Shown: positions 23,348 to 31,759, counted from the first letter of the stretch. The stretch is 33,618 nt of DNA from Candidatus Gastranaerophilales bacterium (GCA_944325895.1 CALVCA010000015.1:1-33618), one strand, 5' to 3'. A program made the numbers and translations. The notes: generated by a model from the sequence alone, not told the origin.

Positions 23348-24373
23348 TTAAAACCATGGATAATCATCAGGGATTTTCCACCCATTTTTTTGTATTACAG
23401 CCCCGCAATATGCAGAAGTGCTCAGACCTCGACCTTTAGCCGTGCATGCCCAAATAATTGTTCCATCTCCATTCATTAGGTATTCATAAGAATGATCAAA
23501 GCCGTACATTTTAAGGGTGTTATTGCCGCTGTATAATTGCATTGTAAATATATCTTTGCTAACAGTATTTGGCTTTTGAGGACCGTTTATGTCAACATAT
23601 ATTAACATATTTCCCATGGTAAAATCCCCTTGATAAGAGTCGAATGCTAAGATAACCAAAGTGGAATTATTCAAAATAAATCTATACATTCCTCTTAAAT
23701 CAATCTTGCTTCCGTCAGTAGAATACATTGTATAATCACATTTTTTTGTTGTTCCGGTTTCGCAATCTGATGCAACTCGTAAATAGGGGAATAGATATGT
23801 GTGTGTAAATGAACGGTAAGCGTCATTTAAAGGTGTGTTGTCGCCGTCTACGGGATTTTTTGGTTTAAAACTCCATGAGGACATATCACCGTGATCTTTT
23901 TGAGCCATCGTAAAAGCATTGGAAAGAGTAGAAAAAGTTTTCTTTAGCTGAGTGGCTGTAACAATTTTTTGGTATTCATTAATAAGATTAGGAATAGTCA
24001 ACGCAGCGACAACCCCAATAATCCCGAGGGTGATGAGAACCTCAGCGAGGGTGAAGGCGGCACGATGATTATTGTCAAACGTACCTACGTGCGTAGCACC
24101 TTCGGCGAGGGCGAAGGCGGCACGACGATTTTTGCCAAACATACCTACGTGCGTAGCACCTTCGGCGAGGGTGAAGGCGGCACGACGATTTTTGCCAAAC
24201 ATACCTACGTGCGTAGCACCGCTCCGCTCAGAATGACGGATGGAAGGGAATGAGGGAATTAGGAAATAAGGGAATAAGTTCGTTAATAAGTTATTTTGGC
24301 ATAGTGCCATAGTAACTTTATTAAAAAATCTACCCTTTATTTTTTCAACCCAATTTACCCTTTTATAATTCAT
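23348..24373 (-). CDS. Type IV pilin-like protein with a tandemly repeated processing region
   Basis: 341 aa from ATG 24373. Residues 107-130 are a classic prepilin N-terminus: FTLAE followed by VLITLGIIGVVAALTIPNLI, with Glu at +5, so cleavage before F107 by a prepilin peptidase is expected, although the residue before it is Ala rather than Gly. The ~105 residues before it are far longer than a normal leader (5-30). They contain three 20-residue copies (52-71, 72-91, 92-111), each ending RRAAF(T/A)LAE or HRAAFTLAE. The body (about 135-341) is a pseudopilin-type domain with several Cys and a DINGPQKPNTVSKDIF segment. The start is supported by a consensus promoter placing the RNA 5' end at the ATG. 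Shorter products could start at Met58 or Met78 inside the repeats. Confidence 0.75.
   Translation of the reverse strand: MNYKRVNWVEKIKGRFFNKVTMALCQNNLLTNLFPYFLIPSFPSIRHSERSGATHVGMFGKNRRAAFTLAEGATHVGMFGKNRRAAFALAEGATHVGTFDNNHRAAFTLAEVLITLGIIGVVAALTIPNLINEYQKIVTATQLKKTFSTLSNAFTMAQKDHGDMSSWSFKPKNPVDGDNTPLNDAYRSFTHTYLFPYLRVASDCETGTTKKCDYTMYSTDGSKIDLRGMYRFILNNSTLVILAFDSYQGDFTMGNMLIYVDINGPQKPNTVSKDIFTMQLYSGNNTLKMYGFDHSYEYLMNGDGTIIWACTAKGRGLSTSAYCGAVIQKNGWKIPDDYPWF
24041..24220. repeat. Three 60-bp tandem repeats inside the pilin gene
   Basis: Units at 24041-24100, 24101-24160 and 24161-24220 are exactly 60 bp, so copy number can change without shifting the frame. Copies 2 and 3 differ at a single base (24112 versus 24172). 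Copy 1, next to the pilin body, has diverged at several sites. Each unit ends with CTACGTGCGTAGCACC, also found in the repeat at 23238. Confidence 0.95.
24205..24303. repeat. Right flanking direct repeat of the pilin locus
   Basis: CTACGTGCGTAGCACC (overlapping the last tandem unit), CGCTCAGAATGACG (24225-24238), a short purine-rich insertion, then GGGAATAAGTTCGTTAATA and an AT tail ending TTTTGGCATA. It lies within the 5' coding part of the pilin gene, where it is translated as MALCQNNLLTNLFPYF and SIRHSERSG. Confidence 0.75.
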
Positions 24374-24382
24374 AATACTAGA

Positions 24383-24411
24383 ATTATAGTTTGGAATAAG
24401 AAAGAAGTCAA
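24383..24411 (-). promoter_or_regulatory. Consensus promoter of the pilin gene
   Basis: On the minus strand: -35 TTGACT (24411-24406), a 17-bp spacer, -10 TATAAT (24388-24383). The A of the pilin ATG (24373) lies 10 bases past the -10, so the mRNA would have a leader of about 0-4 nt. Confidence 0.75.
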
Positions 24412-24455
24412 TAAACTTAAAAAATGCCGGAAAGCGTTCAGCTACTTCAGGTTTA

Positions 24456-24464
24456 GGGGGGGGG
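24456..24464. repeat. Run of nine G in AT-rich DNA
   Basis: A G9 tract lies between the accC stop (24488) and the pilin promoter (-35 ends at 24411). It is the only such tract in the window. It could be a slippage-prone phase-variation tract or an assembly/sequencing weak point. Confidence 0.7.
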
Positions 24465-24487
24465 CGACTATCTTATCCGCTGATTTT

Positions 24488-25849
24488 TCAATCGTTCTCA
24501 TAACTCCCTTTCCTTTTATAATAATCTTCAATAAATCCGGTGTTAAAGTTCCCGCTTATAAATACTTCATCTTCAACAATATCCTGATGAAACGGGATAG
24601 TCGTTTCAATACCTGTTATGACATATTCTTTTAAAGCCCTGTACATTCTTCTGCGGGCTTCGTTTCTTGTTCTGCCCCAGCAGATTAATTTGCCTATCAT
24701 AGAATCGTAATAAGGCGGAATTGTATAATCCTGATATACGTGTGAATCAACTCTTACACCGAAACCGCCGGGTGTTACATAACCTGTTATCTGTCCCGGA
24801 TTAGGCATAAAATCTTTTTCGGGATTTTCCGCATTAATCCTGCACTCTATAGCATGACCTCTTAAAACAATTTCTTCTTGAGTGAAGTCAAGCTTTTCGC
24901 CTGCTGCAACCATTATTTGTTCACGTACTAAATCAACGTTTGATATCATCTCTGTTACGCAGTGTTCTACCTGAATACGGGTGTTCATCTCCATAAAATA
25001 CCATTTGCCATCGTGGTCGAGCAAAAATTCGCACGTTCCTGCTCCTTCATAGTTAATTGCTTTTGCTGCCCGTACCGCAGCCGCTCCCATTTCACGTCTT
25101 GTTTCTTCATTTATTGCCGGTGACGGAGCTTCTTCTATTAATTTTTGATGTCGTCTTTGGATTGAACAGTCACGTTCTCCCAAATGAACTACATTCCCGT
25201 ATTGATCAGCAAGGATTTGAACTTCTATATGTCTTGGATTTTCCAAATATTTTTCGGCATAAACATCAGGATTGCCAAAGAAATTTTGAGCTTCTGACTG
25301 GCAAAGGTTCATGTTTGTTTCTACTTCGTCATCGCTTCTAACTATTCTCATGCCTTTACCGCCGCCGCCTGCGGTCGCTTTTAATATAATAGGATAGCCT
25401 GCCTGTTTTGCAAACGCTTTTACTTCTTCCGCTGTTTTTAAAATACCTGTTCCGGGAGTTACAGGAACGTTATTTTCTATCATTGTTTTACGTGCTGTTG
25501 CTTTATCTCCCATTTTATGCATAGCTTCAGGTGTAGGCCCTATAAATTTGATATTATGTTTAGCACAAATTTCTGCAAAATCAGCTCTTTCTGACATAAA
25601 GCCGTAGCCTGGATGTATTGCATCTGCTCCTGATACAAGTGCTGCCGAAATTATTGCAGGAATACTCAAATAACTCTGTGCACTTGCTGCCGGTCCTATG
25701 CAATAAGCTTCTGTAGCTAATCTTACATGCAGCGAATTTGCATCAGCCTGTGAATATATTGCAACTGTCGGTATCCCGATTTCTCTGCAAGCTCTTATAA
25801 TCCTGACCGCTATTTCCCCGCGGTTTGCTATCAATACTTTTCTAAACAT
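24488..25849 (-). CDS. accC: Acetyl-CoA carboxylase, biotin carboxylase subunit
   Basis: 453 aa, full length. Carboxylates biotin on AccB using ATP and bicarbonate, the first half-reaction of fatty acid synthesis. [20 protein letters not shown] is the family start. The ATP-grasp glycine loop is [30 protein letters not shown] and [14 protein letters not shown] carry active-site residues (the last usually reads VEHPVTE, so Cys replaces Pro). It follows accB by 10 bases on the same strand. Confidence 0.97.
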   Translation of the reverse strand: MFRKVLIANRGEIAVRIIRACREIGIPTVAIYSQADANSLHVRLATEAYCIGPAASAQSYLSIPAIISAALVSGADAIHPGYGFMSERADFAEICAKHNIKFIGPTPEAMHKMGDKATARKTMIENNVPVTPGTGILKTAEEVKAFAKQAGYPIILKATAGGGGKGMRIVRSDDEVETNMNLCQSEAQNFFGNPDVYAEKYLENPRHIEVQILADQYGNVVHLGERDCSIQRRHQKLIEEAPSPAINEETRREMGAAAVRAAKAINYEGAGTCEFLLDHDGKWYFMEMNTRIQVEHCVTEMISNVDLVREQIMVAAGEKLDFTQEEIVLRGHAIECRINAENPEKDFMPNPGQITGYVTPGGFGVRVDSHVYQDYTIPPYYDSMIGKLICWGRTRNEARRRMYRALKEYVITGIETTIPFHQDIVEDEVFISGNFNTGFIEDYYKRKGSYEND

Positions 25850-25859
25850 ATCTATTCCA

Positions 25860-26288
25860 TTATTCTATATACATTAATACTTGTCCGAATTCTACCGGTT
25901 GTCCGTTCTCTACACATATTTCCACTACCTTGCCTGAAAATTCGGATTCGATTTCGTTCATTAATTTCATTGCTTCTATAATGCATACAACATCACCTTT
26001 TGAAACAGTTTGTCCGACTTCTACAAACGGTTTTGCATCCGGTGAAGGAGATTTGTAAAATGTCCCTACCATAGGCGATGTCACAGGTTGACCTTTTTTG
26101 ACTTCTTGTGCTGTTTGTACAGGTTGTACAGGCGGTACAGCCTGCTGTACAGGCATTGGTGCCATTGCGGATAATACTTCTTTTCTTACCGTTATAGCTT
26201 GGTTGCCGTCTTCCAAAGAAATTTCCGTCAAACCTTTTTGGGCTATTATGTCTGCTAATTTTTCTATATATTCTGTGTCAAATTTCAT
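25860..26288 (-). CDS. accB: Acetyl-CoA carboxylase biotin carboxyl carrier protein
   Basis: 142 aa from ATG 26288, preceded by GAAAGG at good spacing. A longer frame from 26318 overlaps the efp stop and lacks a ribosome binding site. The N-terminal domain ([17 protein letters not shown]) is followed by a Pro/Gln/Val-rich linker (about 50-75). The biotinyl domain has [20 protein letters not shown] and the biotinylation site EAMKLMNE. Carries the carboxyl group between AccC and the carboxyltransferase. The efp-accB order is characteristic of cyanobacteria. Confidence 0.96.
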   Translation of the reverse strand: MKFDTEYIEKLADIIAQKGLTEISLEDGNQAITVRKEVLSAMAPMPVQQAVPPVQPVQTAQEVKKGQPVTSPMVGTFYKSPSPDAKPFVEVGQTVSKGDVVCIIEAMKLMNEIESEFSGKVVEICVENGQPVEFGQVLMYIE

Positions 26289-26311
26289 AATATCATGCCT
26301 TTCGTTTTCTG

Positions 26312-26869
26312 TTAGCATCTGTCTAAATATTCGTTTGTTCTTGTATCAACTCTGATTTTATCACCGTTTGAGATAAAGAACGGTACGTTTACTACTGCAC
26401 CTGTTTCAAGAGTTGCAGGTTTTGTGCCGCCTTGAGCTGTGTTGCCTTTTTCTGACGGCGGTGTATCTACAACTTCCAATTCAACGTGTGCCGGTATATC
26501 TACGCCAATTATTCTTTTATCGTGCATTAATACCTGTACTACCATATTCTCTTTTAAATATTTGACCCCTGAACCTACTTGATCTTCGGTTAATTGTAAT
26601 TGTTCATATGTTTCCATATCCATCATTACAAATTCTTTGCCTTCTTTATACAAGTATTGCATTTCTCGTCTGTCCAGCATTGCTTTTGCTACTTTTTCGC
26701 CTGCTCTGAAGGTCTTTTCAACCACTTGTCCGGTTTCTACGTTTTTAAGTTTTGATCTTACAAAAGCTGCACCTTTTCCCGGCTTAACGTGCAAAAACTC
26801 GACTACTGACCATAGACCGTTGTCTAGTTCCAAAGTCAAGCCTGTTTTTAAGTCGTTTACTGATATCAT
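26312..26869 (-). CDS. efp: Elongation factor P
   Basis: 185 aa, three-domain length. [20 protein letters not shown] is the family start. The domain I loop [10 protein letters not shown] carries the Lys at the tip that reaches the peptidyl transferase centre, here in the form that fits lysine. The C-terminal signature [16 protein letters not shown] is complete. It relieves stalling at polyproline. It starts the efp-accB-accC unit with its own promoter; AAAAGGGG lies before the ATG. Confidence 0.97.
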   Translation of the reverse strand: MISVNDLKTGLTLELDNGLWSVVEFLHVKPGKGAAFVRSKLKNVETGQVVEKTFRAGEKVAKAMLDRREMQYLYKEGKEFVMMDMETYEQLQLTEDQVGSGVKYLKENMVVQVLMHDKRIIGVDIPAHVELEVVDTPPSEKGNTAQGGTKPATLETGAVVNVPFFISNGDKIRVDTRTNEYLDRC

Positions 26870-26897
26870 ATTTTTCCCCTTTTACTAATGTATTTTG

Positions 26898-26925
26898 ATT
26901 TTAGCACAAAAATCGAAAATTTCAA
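26898..26925 (-). promoter_or_regulatory. Promoter of efp-accB-accC
   Basis: -35 TTGAAA (26925-26920), a 16-bp spacer, and an extended -10 TGCTAAAAT (-10 hexamer at 26903-26898) on the minus strand, about 28 bases before the efp start codon. Confidence 0.65.
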
Positions 26926-26955
26926 AATCATTTTACATTCGTTAATGTAGGGAGC

Positions 26956-28800
26956 TTATTCTACAGTAACTGATTTAGCAAGATTTCTCGGCTGATCCAC
27001 GTCTTTGCCTAAAAATTCCGCAATATAATACGCTATCAATTGCAGCGGTATTACTGCTATTATGGGTGATAAAAATTCCTGTACGTCGGGAACTTTTATT
27101 ATAAAATCAAATAAATTGTCAAGTTTTGGGTCATTTGAATTTGTCAAAGCTATCATTCTAGCATTACGTGCTTTGGCTTCTTCGCTGTTTGACAGCAATT
27201 TTTCATATACAATACCCTTCATTAATATTGATAATACCGGCATTGATTCATCAAGCATGGCTATAGGTCCGTGTTTCAATTCCCCTGCGGCATAACCCGT
27301 TGCGTTTATGTAGCTTATTTCTTTTAACTTTAATGCTCCTTCAAGTGCTGTCGGAAGATTTATTCCTCTTGCAATGTAGATGAAATCTTTCGTGTTTGAA
27401 TATTTTCTTGCACATTGTTGGATAGCTTCGGTATTTGCTAATATTTGTTCAATTTTTTGCGGTAAAATCATTAATTCGTTTTTGACTGATTGTATAATTG
27501 ATAAATCAGTGCTGCCTTTGATTTCTGCCATATACAATGCCAAAAGATAAAATGCCATCAACTGGGCTATATAAGATTTTGTTGCGGCTACAGAAACTTC
27601 AATCCCTGCATTTACCGATAACAAACTGTCTGCTTCTCTTGCCATGGAAGAATCCGGACGGTTTGTAATGATTAAAATATGCGAACCTCTTGATTTTGCC
27701 TGTTTTATTGCGGTTAGTGTATCCGCTGTTTCTCCCGATTGGGAAACCCCTATTACAAGAGTGTGTTCATCGGTTACGGTTTTTCTGTAAATATATTCGC
27801 TTGAAGCTTCAACATCAACCGATATGCCGCAGAAGGTTTCTATTAAATATTTTCCGACCATCGCTGCATGCAATGATGTTCCGCACGCTATAATTTGTAT
27901 ACGGTTTAAGCTTTTTAAGGTTTCTTTTGTCAGTTTGACTTCGTTTAATATAACGGGTTCTGCTGCTGTATGTAGTTTCCCGACTAATATATTTCTTATA
28001 ACATCCGGCTGTTCGTGAATTTCTTTAAGCATAAAGTGCTTGTATCCCATTTTGCTCAAAGCAACCGGTTCCCACGGCAGCATTTCTATTTTTTGCGGAA
28101 CTTCATATCCGTTTTCATCCGTTAATTTTATTGAATTTGGTGTTACCGTCAAAATTTGATTATCGCTTAAATACATTGCTTTTTTTGTGTATTTAATAAT
28201 TGCCGGAACATCTGAGGCTATAAGGTATTCTCCTTCGCCTATTCCGGCTAATAAAGGTGCATTACGTTTTGTTGCAACAATAGTGTCTTTATAATCATTA
28301 TGCATAACACATAGTGCATATGCCCCTTCAATTTCTTTTGCCGCCAGTCTGACAGCCTCCGTTAAATCGTGTGTTTCGTTGTATTTTTGTGCTATTAAGT
28401 GGGCAGCTACTTCGGTATCAGTTTGGGACTTGAAAACACATCCTTTTTTTTCCAGTTTTTCACGCAGTTCTTTGTAGTTTTCTATGATGCCGTTATGAAC
28501 AAGCACTAAATTGCCATGGTTACATGTGTGCGGGTGTGCGTTTAAAACCGTCGGTGCCCCGTGGGTCGCCCAGCGTATGTGTCCTATTCCCATTGTCGAT
28601 TTTTCAAACTCTTTTACGTGCGATTTTAATTCTTCCCGTAAATTGTTTAATTTCCCAATCGCTTTATAAACTTTTATGTCGTTCGGGCATTTTACGGCAA
28701 TACCTGATGAATCATATCCCCGGTATTCAAGCTGCTCCAAACCGTCTAATAATATATCCGCTACGGATCTATAACCTACATATCCTACTATTCCGCACAT
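26956..28800 (-). CDS. glmS: Glutamine--fructose-6-phosphate aminotransferase
   Basis: 614 aa. Makes glucosamine-6-phosphate, the first step to UDP-GlcNAc for peptidoglycan and lipid A. MCGIVGYVGYR gives the N-terminal catalytic Cys of the glutaminase. GHIRWATHGAPTVLNAHPH and HNGIIENY are further glutaminase motifs. Two SIS domains follow (CGTSLHAAM and SQSGETADT in the first; ARGINLPTALEGALKLKEIS in the second). The C-terminus DQPRNLAKSVTVE is conserved. The leader before the ATG is only about 20 nt, so no glmS ribozyme is present. AAGGAG is the ribosome binding site. Confidence 0.98.
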   Translation of the reverse strand: MCGIVGYVGYRSVADILLDGLEQLEYRGYDSSGIAVKCPNDIKVYKAIGKLNNLREELKSHVKEFEKSTMGIGHIRWATHGAPTVLNAHPHTCNHGNLVLVHNGIIENYKELREKLEKKGCVFKSQTDTEVAAHLIAQKYNETHDLTEAVRLAAKEIEGAYALCVMHNDYKDTIVATKRNAPLLAGIGEGEYLIASDVPAIIKYTKKAMYLSDNQILTVTPNSIKLTDENGYEVPQKIEMLPWEPVALSKMGYKHFMLKEIHEQPDVIRNILVGKLHTAAEPVILNEVKLTKETLKSLNRIQIIACGTSLHAAMVGKYLIETFCGISVDVEASSEYIYRKTVTDEHTLVIGVSQSGETADTLTAIKQAKSRGSHILIITNRPDSSMAREADSLLSVNAGIEVSVAATKSYIAQLMAFYLLALYMAEIKGSTDLSIIQSVKNELMILPQKIEQILANTEAIQQCARKYSNTKDFIYIARGINLPTALEGALKLKEISYINATGYAAGELKHGPIAMLDESMPVLSILMKGIVYEKLLSNSEEAKARNARMIALTNSNDPKLDNLFDFIIKVPDVQEFLSPIIAVIPLQLIAYYIAEFLGKDVDQPRNLAKSVTVE

Positions 28801-28826
28801 TTATAATCTCCTTACCTATATTTTGT

Positions 28827-28855
28827 ATTCTATCATCAAAATAATATGTTTTGAA
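28827..28855 (-). promoter_or_regulatory. Putative promoter of glmS
   Basis: On the minus strand: TTCAAA (28855-28850), a 17-bp spacer, TAGAAT (28832-28827), about 26 bases before the glmS ATG. Confidence 0.55.
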
Positions 28856-28884
28856 TATTTTTATAAAAGTTTTACATTTGTAGT

Positions 28885-28914
28885 TTGACATTAGTGCAGG
28901 ATTTTTTGTATAAT
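28885..28914 (+). promoter_or_regulatory. Consensus promoter of mlaE, apparently leaderless
   Basis: -35 TTGACA (28885-28890), an 18-bp spacer, -10 TATAAT (28909-28914); both hexamers are perfect. The mlaE ATG begins at 28922, 8 bases past the -10, which is where transcription would start. No ribosome binding site can fit. Confidence 0.8.
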
Positions 28915-28921
28915 TGTTTGT

Positions 28922-29731
28922 ATGGGGATATTAAAAAAATATTTCAAGCAGTCTGCAACATATAAACTCTATAAAGGAATATCCGGAATATTTTTTGATT
29001 TTGTGGATACACTCGGTAAAATTACTGAAAACGGACTTGAAGTAATAAAATTTATTTTGAAAGGCGAGATTAACAGAAAAGAATTGGTGGAACAGTGTTC
29101 CAGGTTTGGGGTAAGTTCTTTGCCGATTACTCTTACAATAGTAGGTATGACATCCGTAATTGTTGCCTCTCAGGTCGCATTGGAAATGGTAAAACAAGGC
29201 GGCGGACATTTTATCGGTATGATGATGACTATACTTATTATAAGAGAAGTCGCCGTTATAATGTCAGGGTTTGCAATAATATCTATGATAGGCTCCTCTC
29301 TTGCTTCTGAACTCGCTACCATGCGTGTAACCGAGCAGATTGACGCTATAAAAGTCTTGAAAGTTAATCCTGTTAGTTATTTATTTATTCCCCGTGTGCT
29401 TTCGGGGATAATTATGATGCCGTTTGTAACTATTTTGGCGGCTGCTATAGGAATTATCGCCGGTGCGGTAACTTCGGATATGTTTGCGGGGTTAAGCTAC
29501 AGAGCATATTTTGATTCTGCCTGGCTCGGTTTGTATATGAAAGATTTATGGGTAAGCTTATTAAAAGCAGTATTCTTCGGCGGGACAATTGCTCTTATAA
29601 GCTGTTCTTGCGGTTATTTTGCCTCCGGCGGTGCTAAAGGCGTCGGGCTTGCTACTACAAAAGCCGTTGTTTGGTCTTTTGTTGCAATAGTTATTTGGGA
29701 TATGATATTTGCTATAGCTTTTTTCTTTTAA
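28922..29731 (+). CDS. mlaE: MlaE-type ABC transporter permease (lipid transport)
   Basis: 269 aa. Permease of the MCE/Mla system that moves phospholipids between the inner and outer membranes. SRFGVSSLPITLTIVGMTSV and ASQVALEMVKQGG start the MlaE core. EVAVIMSGFAIISMIGSSLA, SELATMRVTEQIDAIKVLKV and NPVSYLFIPRVLSGIIMMPF form the family signature, and five or so membrane segments are visible. The cognate ATPase follows 15 bases downstream, but no MCE-domain substrate-binding (mlaD) gene is in this operon. Implies a double-membrane cell. Confidence 0.93.
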   Translation: MGILKKYFKQSATYKLYKGISGIFFDFVDTLGKITENGLEVIKFILKGEINRKELVEQCSRFGVSSLPITLTIVGMTSVIVASQVALEMVKQGGGHFIGMMMTILIIREVAVIMSGFAIISMIGSSLASELATMRVTEQIDAIKVLKVNPVSYLFIPRVLSGIIMMPFVTILAAAIGIIAGAVTSDMFAGLSYRAYFDSAWLGLYMKDLWVSLLKAVFFGGTIALISCSCGYFASGGAKGVGLATTKAVVWSFVAIVIWDMIFAIAFFF

Positions 29732-29746
29732 ATTATAGGTAAGGTT

Positions 29747-30481
29747 ATGAGTATTGAAGTTAAAAATTTAATAAAAAAATTCGGTAATAAAACGGTTATA
29801 AATAATGTTTCATTTAAGGTTAATGATGGTGAAACTCTTGCGATAGTCGGTTTTAGCGGTTCAGGTAAAAGTACAATTCTAAAGCTTATTTGCGGGCTTA
29901 TTCCAAAAGACAGCGGTGAAATTATTACTTCTGAAGGTGATATTGCCATGGTGTTTCAGTATTCGGCATTATTTGACTCTTTGGATGTTGCTGATAATAT
30001 ATCATTTGCGTTGCGTGAAAGACGTGATTTAAGAAAAAAATTTAGTGAAAAACAAATTAAAGATATAGTTGCTCAAAAACTTGAACTTGTAGGGTTGAAA
30101 GGTATTGAACATCTTTACCCGTCTGAACTTTCAGGCGGGATGCAAAAACGTGTAAGTTTTGCAAGAGCTATAGTGACCGAGCCTAATTCAATACTCTATG
30201 ATGAGCCGACGTCAGGGCTTGATCCTATATCTTCAACTTTAATTGAAAATTATATTGTAAGGCTAAAAGAAGAAACAAAAGCCGCATCTGTTGTGGTTAC
30301 ACACCAAATGTCAACGATTACCCGTACCGCTGACAGGGTTATTATGCTTTATAACGGACAAATTGTCTTTGAAGGTACACCTGATGAGATGCTGAAACAA
30401 GATAATCCCTATACAAAACAGTTTGTTACCGCATCTTTAAACGGTCCGATGAAAATGACGGAAAGGAATAATAATGAGTAA
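29747..30481 (+). CDS. mlaF: MlaF-type ABC transporter ATPase
   Basis: 244 aa. Complete ABC ATPase: Walker A GFSGSGKST (35-43), Q-loop VFQYSALFDSL (69-79), signature LSGGMQKR (128-135), Walker B ILYDEPTSGLD (149-159) and H-loop His186. FQYSALFDSLDVADNISFAL is typical of the Mla/Ttg2A branch. Powers MlaE. Its last eight bases overlap the next gene's start, so the aminotransferase is co-transcribed and probably coupled. Confidence 0.94.
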   Translation: MSIEVKNLIKKFGNKTVINNVSFKVNDGETLAIVGFSGSGKSTILKLICGLIPKDSGEIITSEGDIAMVFQYSALFDSLDVADNISFALRERRDLRKKFSEKQIKDIVAQKLELVGLKGIEHLYPSELSGGMQKRVSFARAIVTEPNSILYDEPTSGLDPISSTLIENYIVRLKEETKAASVVVTHQMSTITRTADRVIMLYNGQIVFEGTPDEMLKQDNPYTKQFVTASLNGPMKMTERNNNE

Positions 30482-31718
30482 TTTTAAAGAAAATCTGTTT
30501 AACAAAGATGTTATGTCATTAGATACTTACATCATGTTTAAATTAAAAGAACAAACAGCAAAGCTGGAACCGGAATTGACAGCTAGAAACAGGGCTCCTA
30601 TTTCGCTTTCTATGGGTGCCCCGACAGCTAATCCGCCTAAAGTTCTTGTTGAAAGATTAAAAGAAATACTTGATGAAGACGGTATTCATACTTATTCTAC
30701 TCCAAAGGGAGAAAGTTATTTTAGAAAAGCGGTTGCTCTCAGAATGAAAAATCGTTTTGGTGTTGATATGGATCCTGATAAAGAAATTTTTTCACTTGTA
30801 GGTTCCAAAGAAGGCATATCTAATCTTATCAGATTTTTGATAACTCAAAAAGATACGGATAAAGATATTATTATGGTGCCTGATCCTTGTTATGCCTCGT
30901 ATTTCCAATTTATCCAATGTGCAGGCGGTTTGGCTTATCATGTGCCTTTAACCAAAGAAAATAACTACATGCCCGATTTGGACAAGGTTTACGAAAAATT
31001 TATTCAAGACGGTTATAATCCGGATAATTTGAAAGCATTGATTATAAATTACCCTAATAATCCTCTAGGTGTCAGTGCTACCCGTGAATATGTGCAATCC
31101 GCAGTGGATTTTTGCAAAAAACATAAAATCCTTTTGATATCGGATTTGGCATATTCTGATTTGTATTTTAGCGATGATGAAAAACCTTTCAGCGTTTTTG
31201 AGCTTAAAGATGCAAAAGATATTGCCGTTGAATTCCACAGTTTTTCAAAACCGTATGCTGTGACCGGCTGGCGTTTAGGTTGGGTTTGCGGAAATGAATT
31301 CGTTGTACAGCGTTTCGGAAAAGGTAAATCTACTATTGATAACGGTATTTTTAAAGCTCTGCAAAAAGCTTGTGCTGAAATCCTTAATTCTAAAGAAGGC
31401 GATGATTATATTGAAGAAGGTAATTTAGGCTACAAACGCAAACAGCAAATTATGGTAAAAGGATTGAGTGAACTCGGCTGGGATATGTCAAATGTTCCTC
31501 ATACCACTTTTTATCTTTGGCTTCCCATTCCGAAAAAATATAAATCTTCTTTTGAATTTTGTGAAGATTTGTTAAAAAAATCAGGCATAGTTGTTGTTCC
31601 GGGCAATGCCTTCGGACATTGCGGAGAAGGCTTTTTCCGGCTTTCTTATGTCTGCTCCGATGAAAAATTATATGAAGTTATTGAAAGAATGAAACAAGAC
31701 GGATTTACATATAACTAA
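30474..31718 (+). CDS. PLP-dependent class I/II aminotransferase
   Basis: 414 aa. Fold type I aminotransferase: MGAPTANPP (substrate loop, about 47-55), TYSTPKGESYFRKAVALRMK, NYPNNPLG (Asn196), SDLAYSDLYF (Asp224) and SFSKPYAVTGWRLGW with the PLP lysine K259 and substrate Arg267. Overall resemblance is to the aspartate/LL-diaminopimelate aminotransferase group. The substrate cannot be fixed from motifs. GAAAGGA lies upstream of the ATG, which overlaps the mlaF stop. Diaminopimelate or aspartate metabolism is the leading guess. Confidence 0.88.
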   Translation: MSNFKENLFNKDVMSLDTYIMFKLKEQTAKLEPELTARNRAPISLSMGAPTANPPKVLVERLKEILDEDGIHTYSTPKGESYFRKAVALRMKNRFGVDMDPDKEIFSLVGSKEGISNLIRFLITQKDTDKDIIMVPDPCYASYFQFIQCAGGLAYHVPLTKENNYMPDLDKVYEKFIQDGYNPDNLKALIINYPNNPLGVSATREYVQSAVDFCKKHKILLISDLAYSDLYFSDDEKPFSVFELKDAKDIAVEFHSFSKPYAVTGWRLGWVCGNEFVVQRFGKGKSTIDNGIFKALQKACAEILNSKEGDDYIEEGNLGYKRKQQIMVKGLSELGWDMSNVPHTTFYLWLPIPKKYKSSFEFCEDLLKKSGIVVVPGNAFGHCGEGFFRLSYVCSDEKLYEVIERMKQDGFTYN

Positions 31719-31759
31719 ATTTATGTTATAGTATTTAAGAATATTCATCAAATTTATAT

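Noticed and set aside
24041-24220. CRISPR array
   Set aside because: The repeats are directly adjacent 60-bp units without unique spacers and lie in frame in a coding region.
23969-24253. Plus-strand 94-aa frame with repeated EGEGGTTIFAKHTYVRSTFG
   Set aside because: It is the reverse reading of the pilin tandem repeats; the minus strand gives a recognisable pilin and has the promoter.
26289-26318. Ten-residue N-terminal extension of accB
   Set aside because: Overlaps the efp stop and has no ribosome binding site, while GAAAGG sits properly before ATG 26288.
28801-28826. glmS ribozyme/riboswitch upstream of glmS
   Set aside because: The leader is only about 20 nt, too short for the ribozyme, and no matching core is seen.
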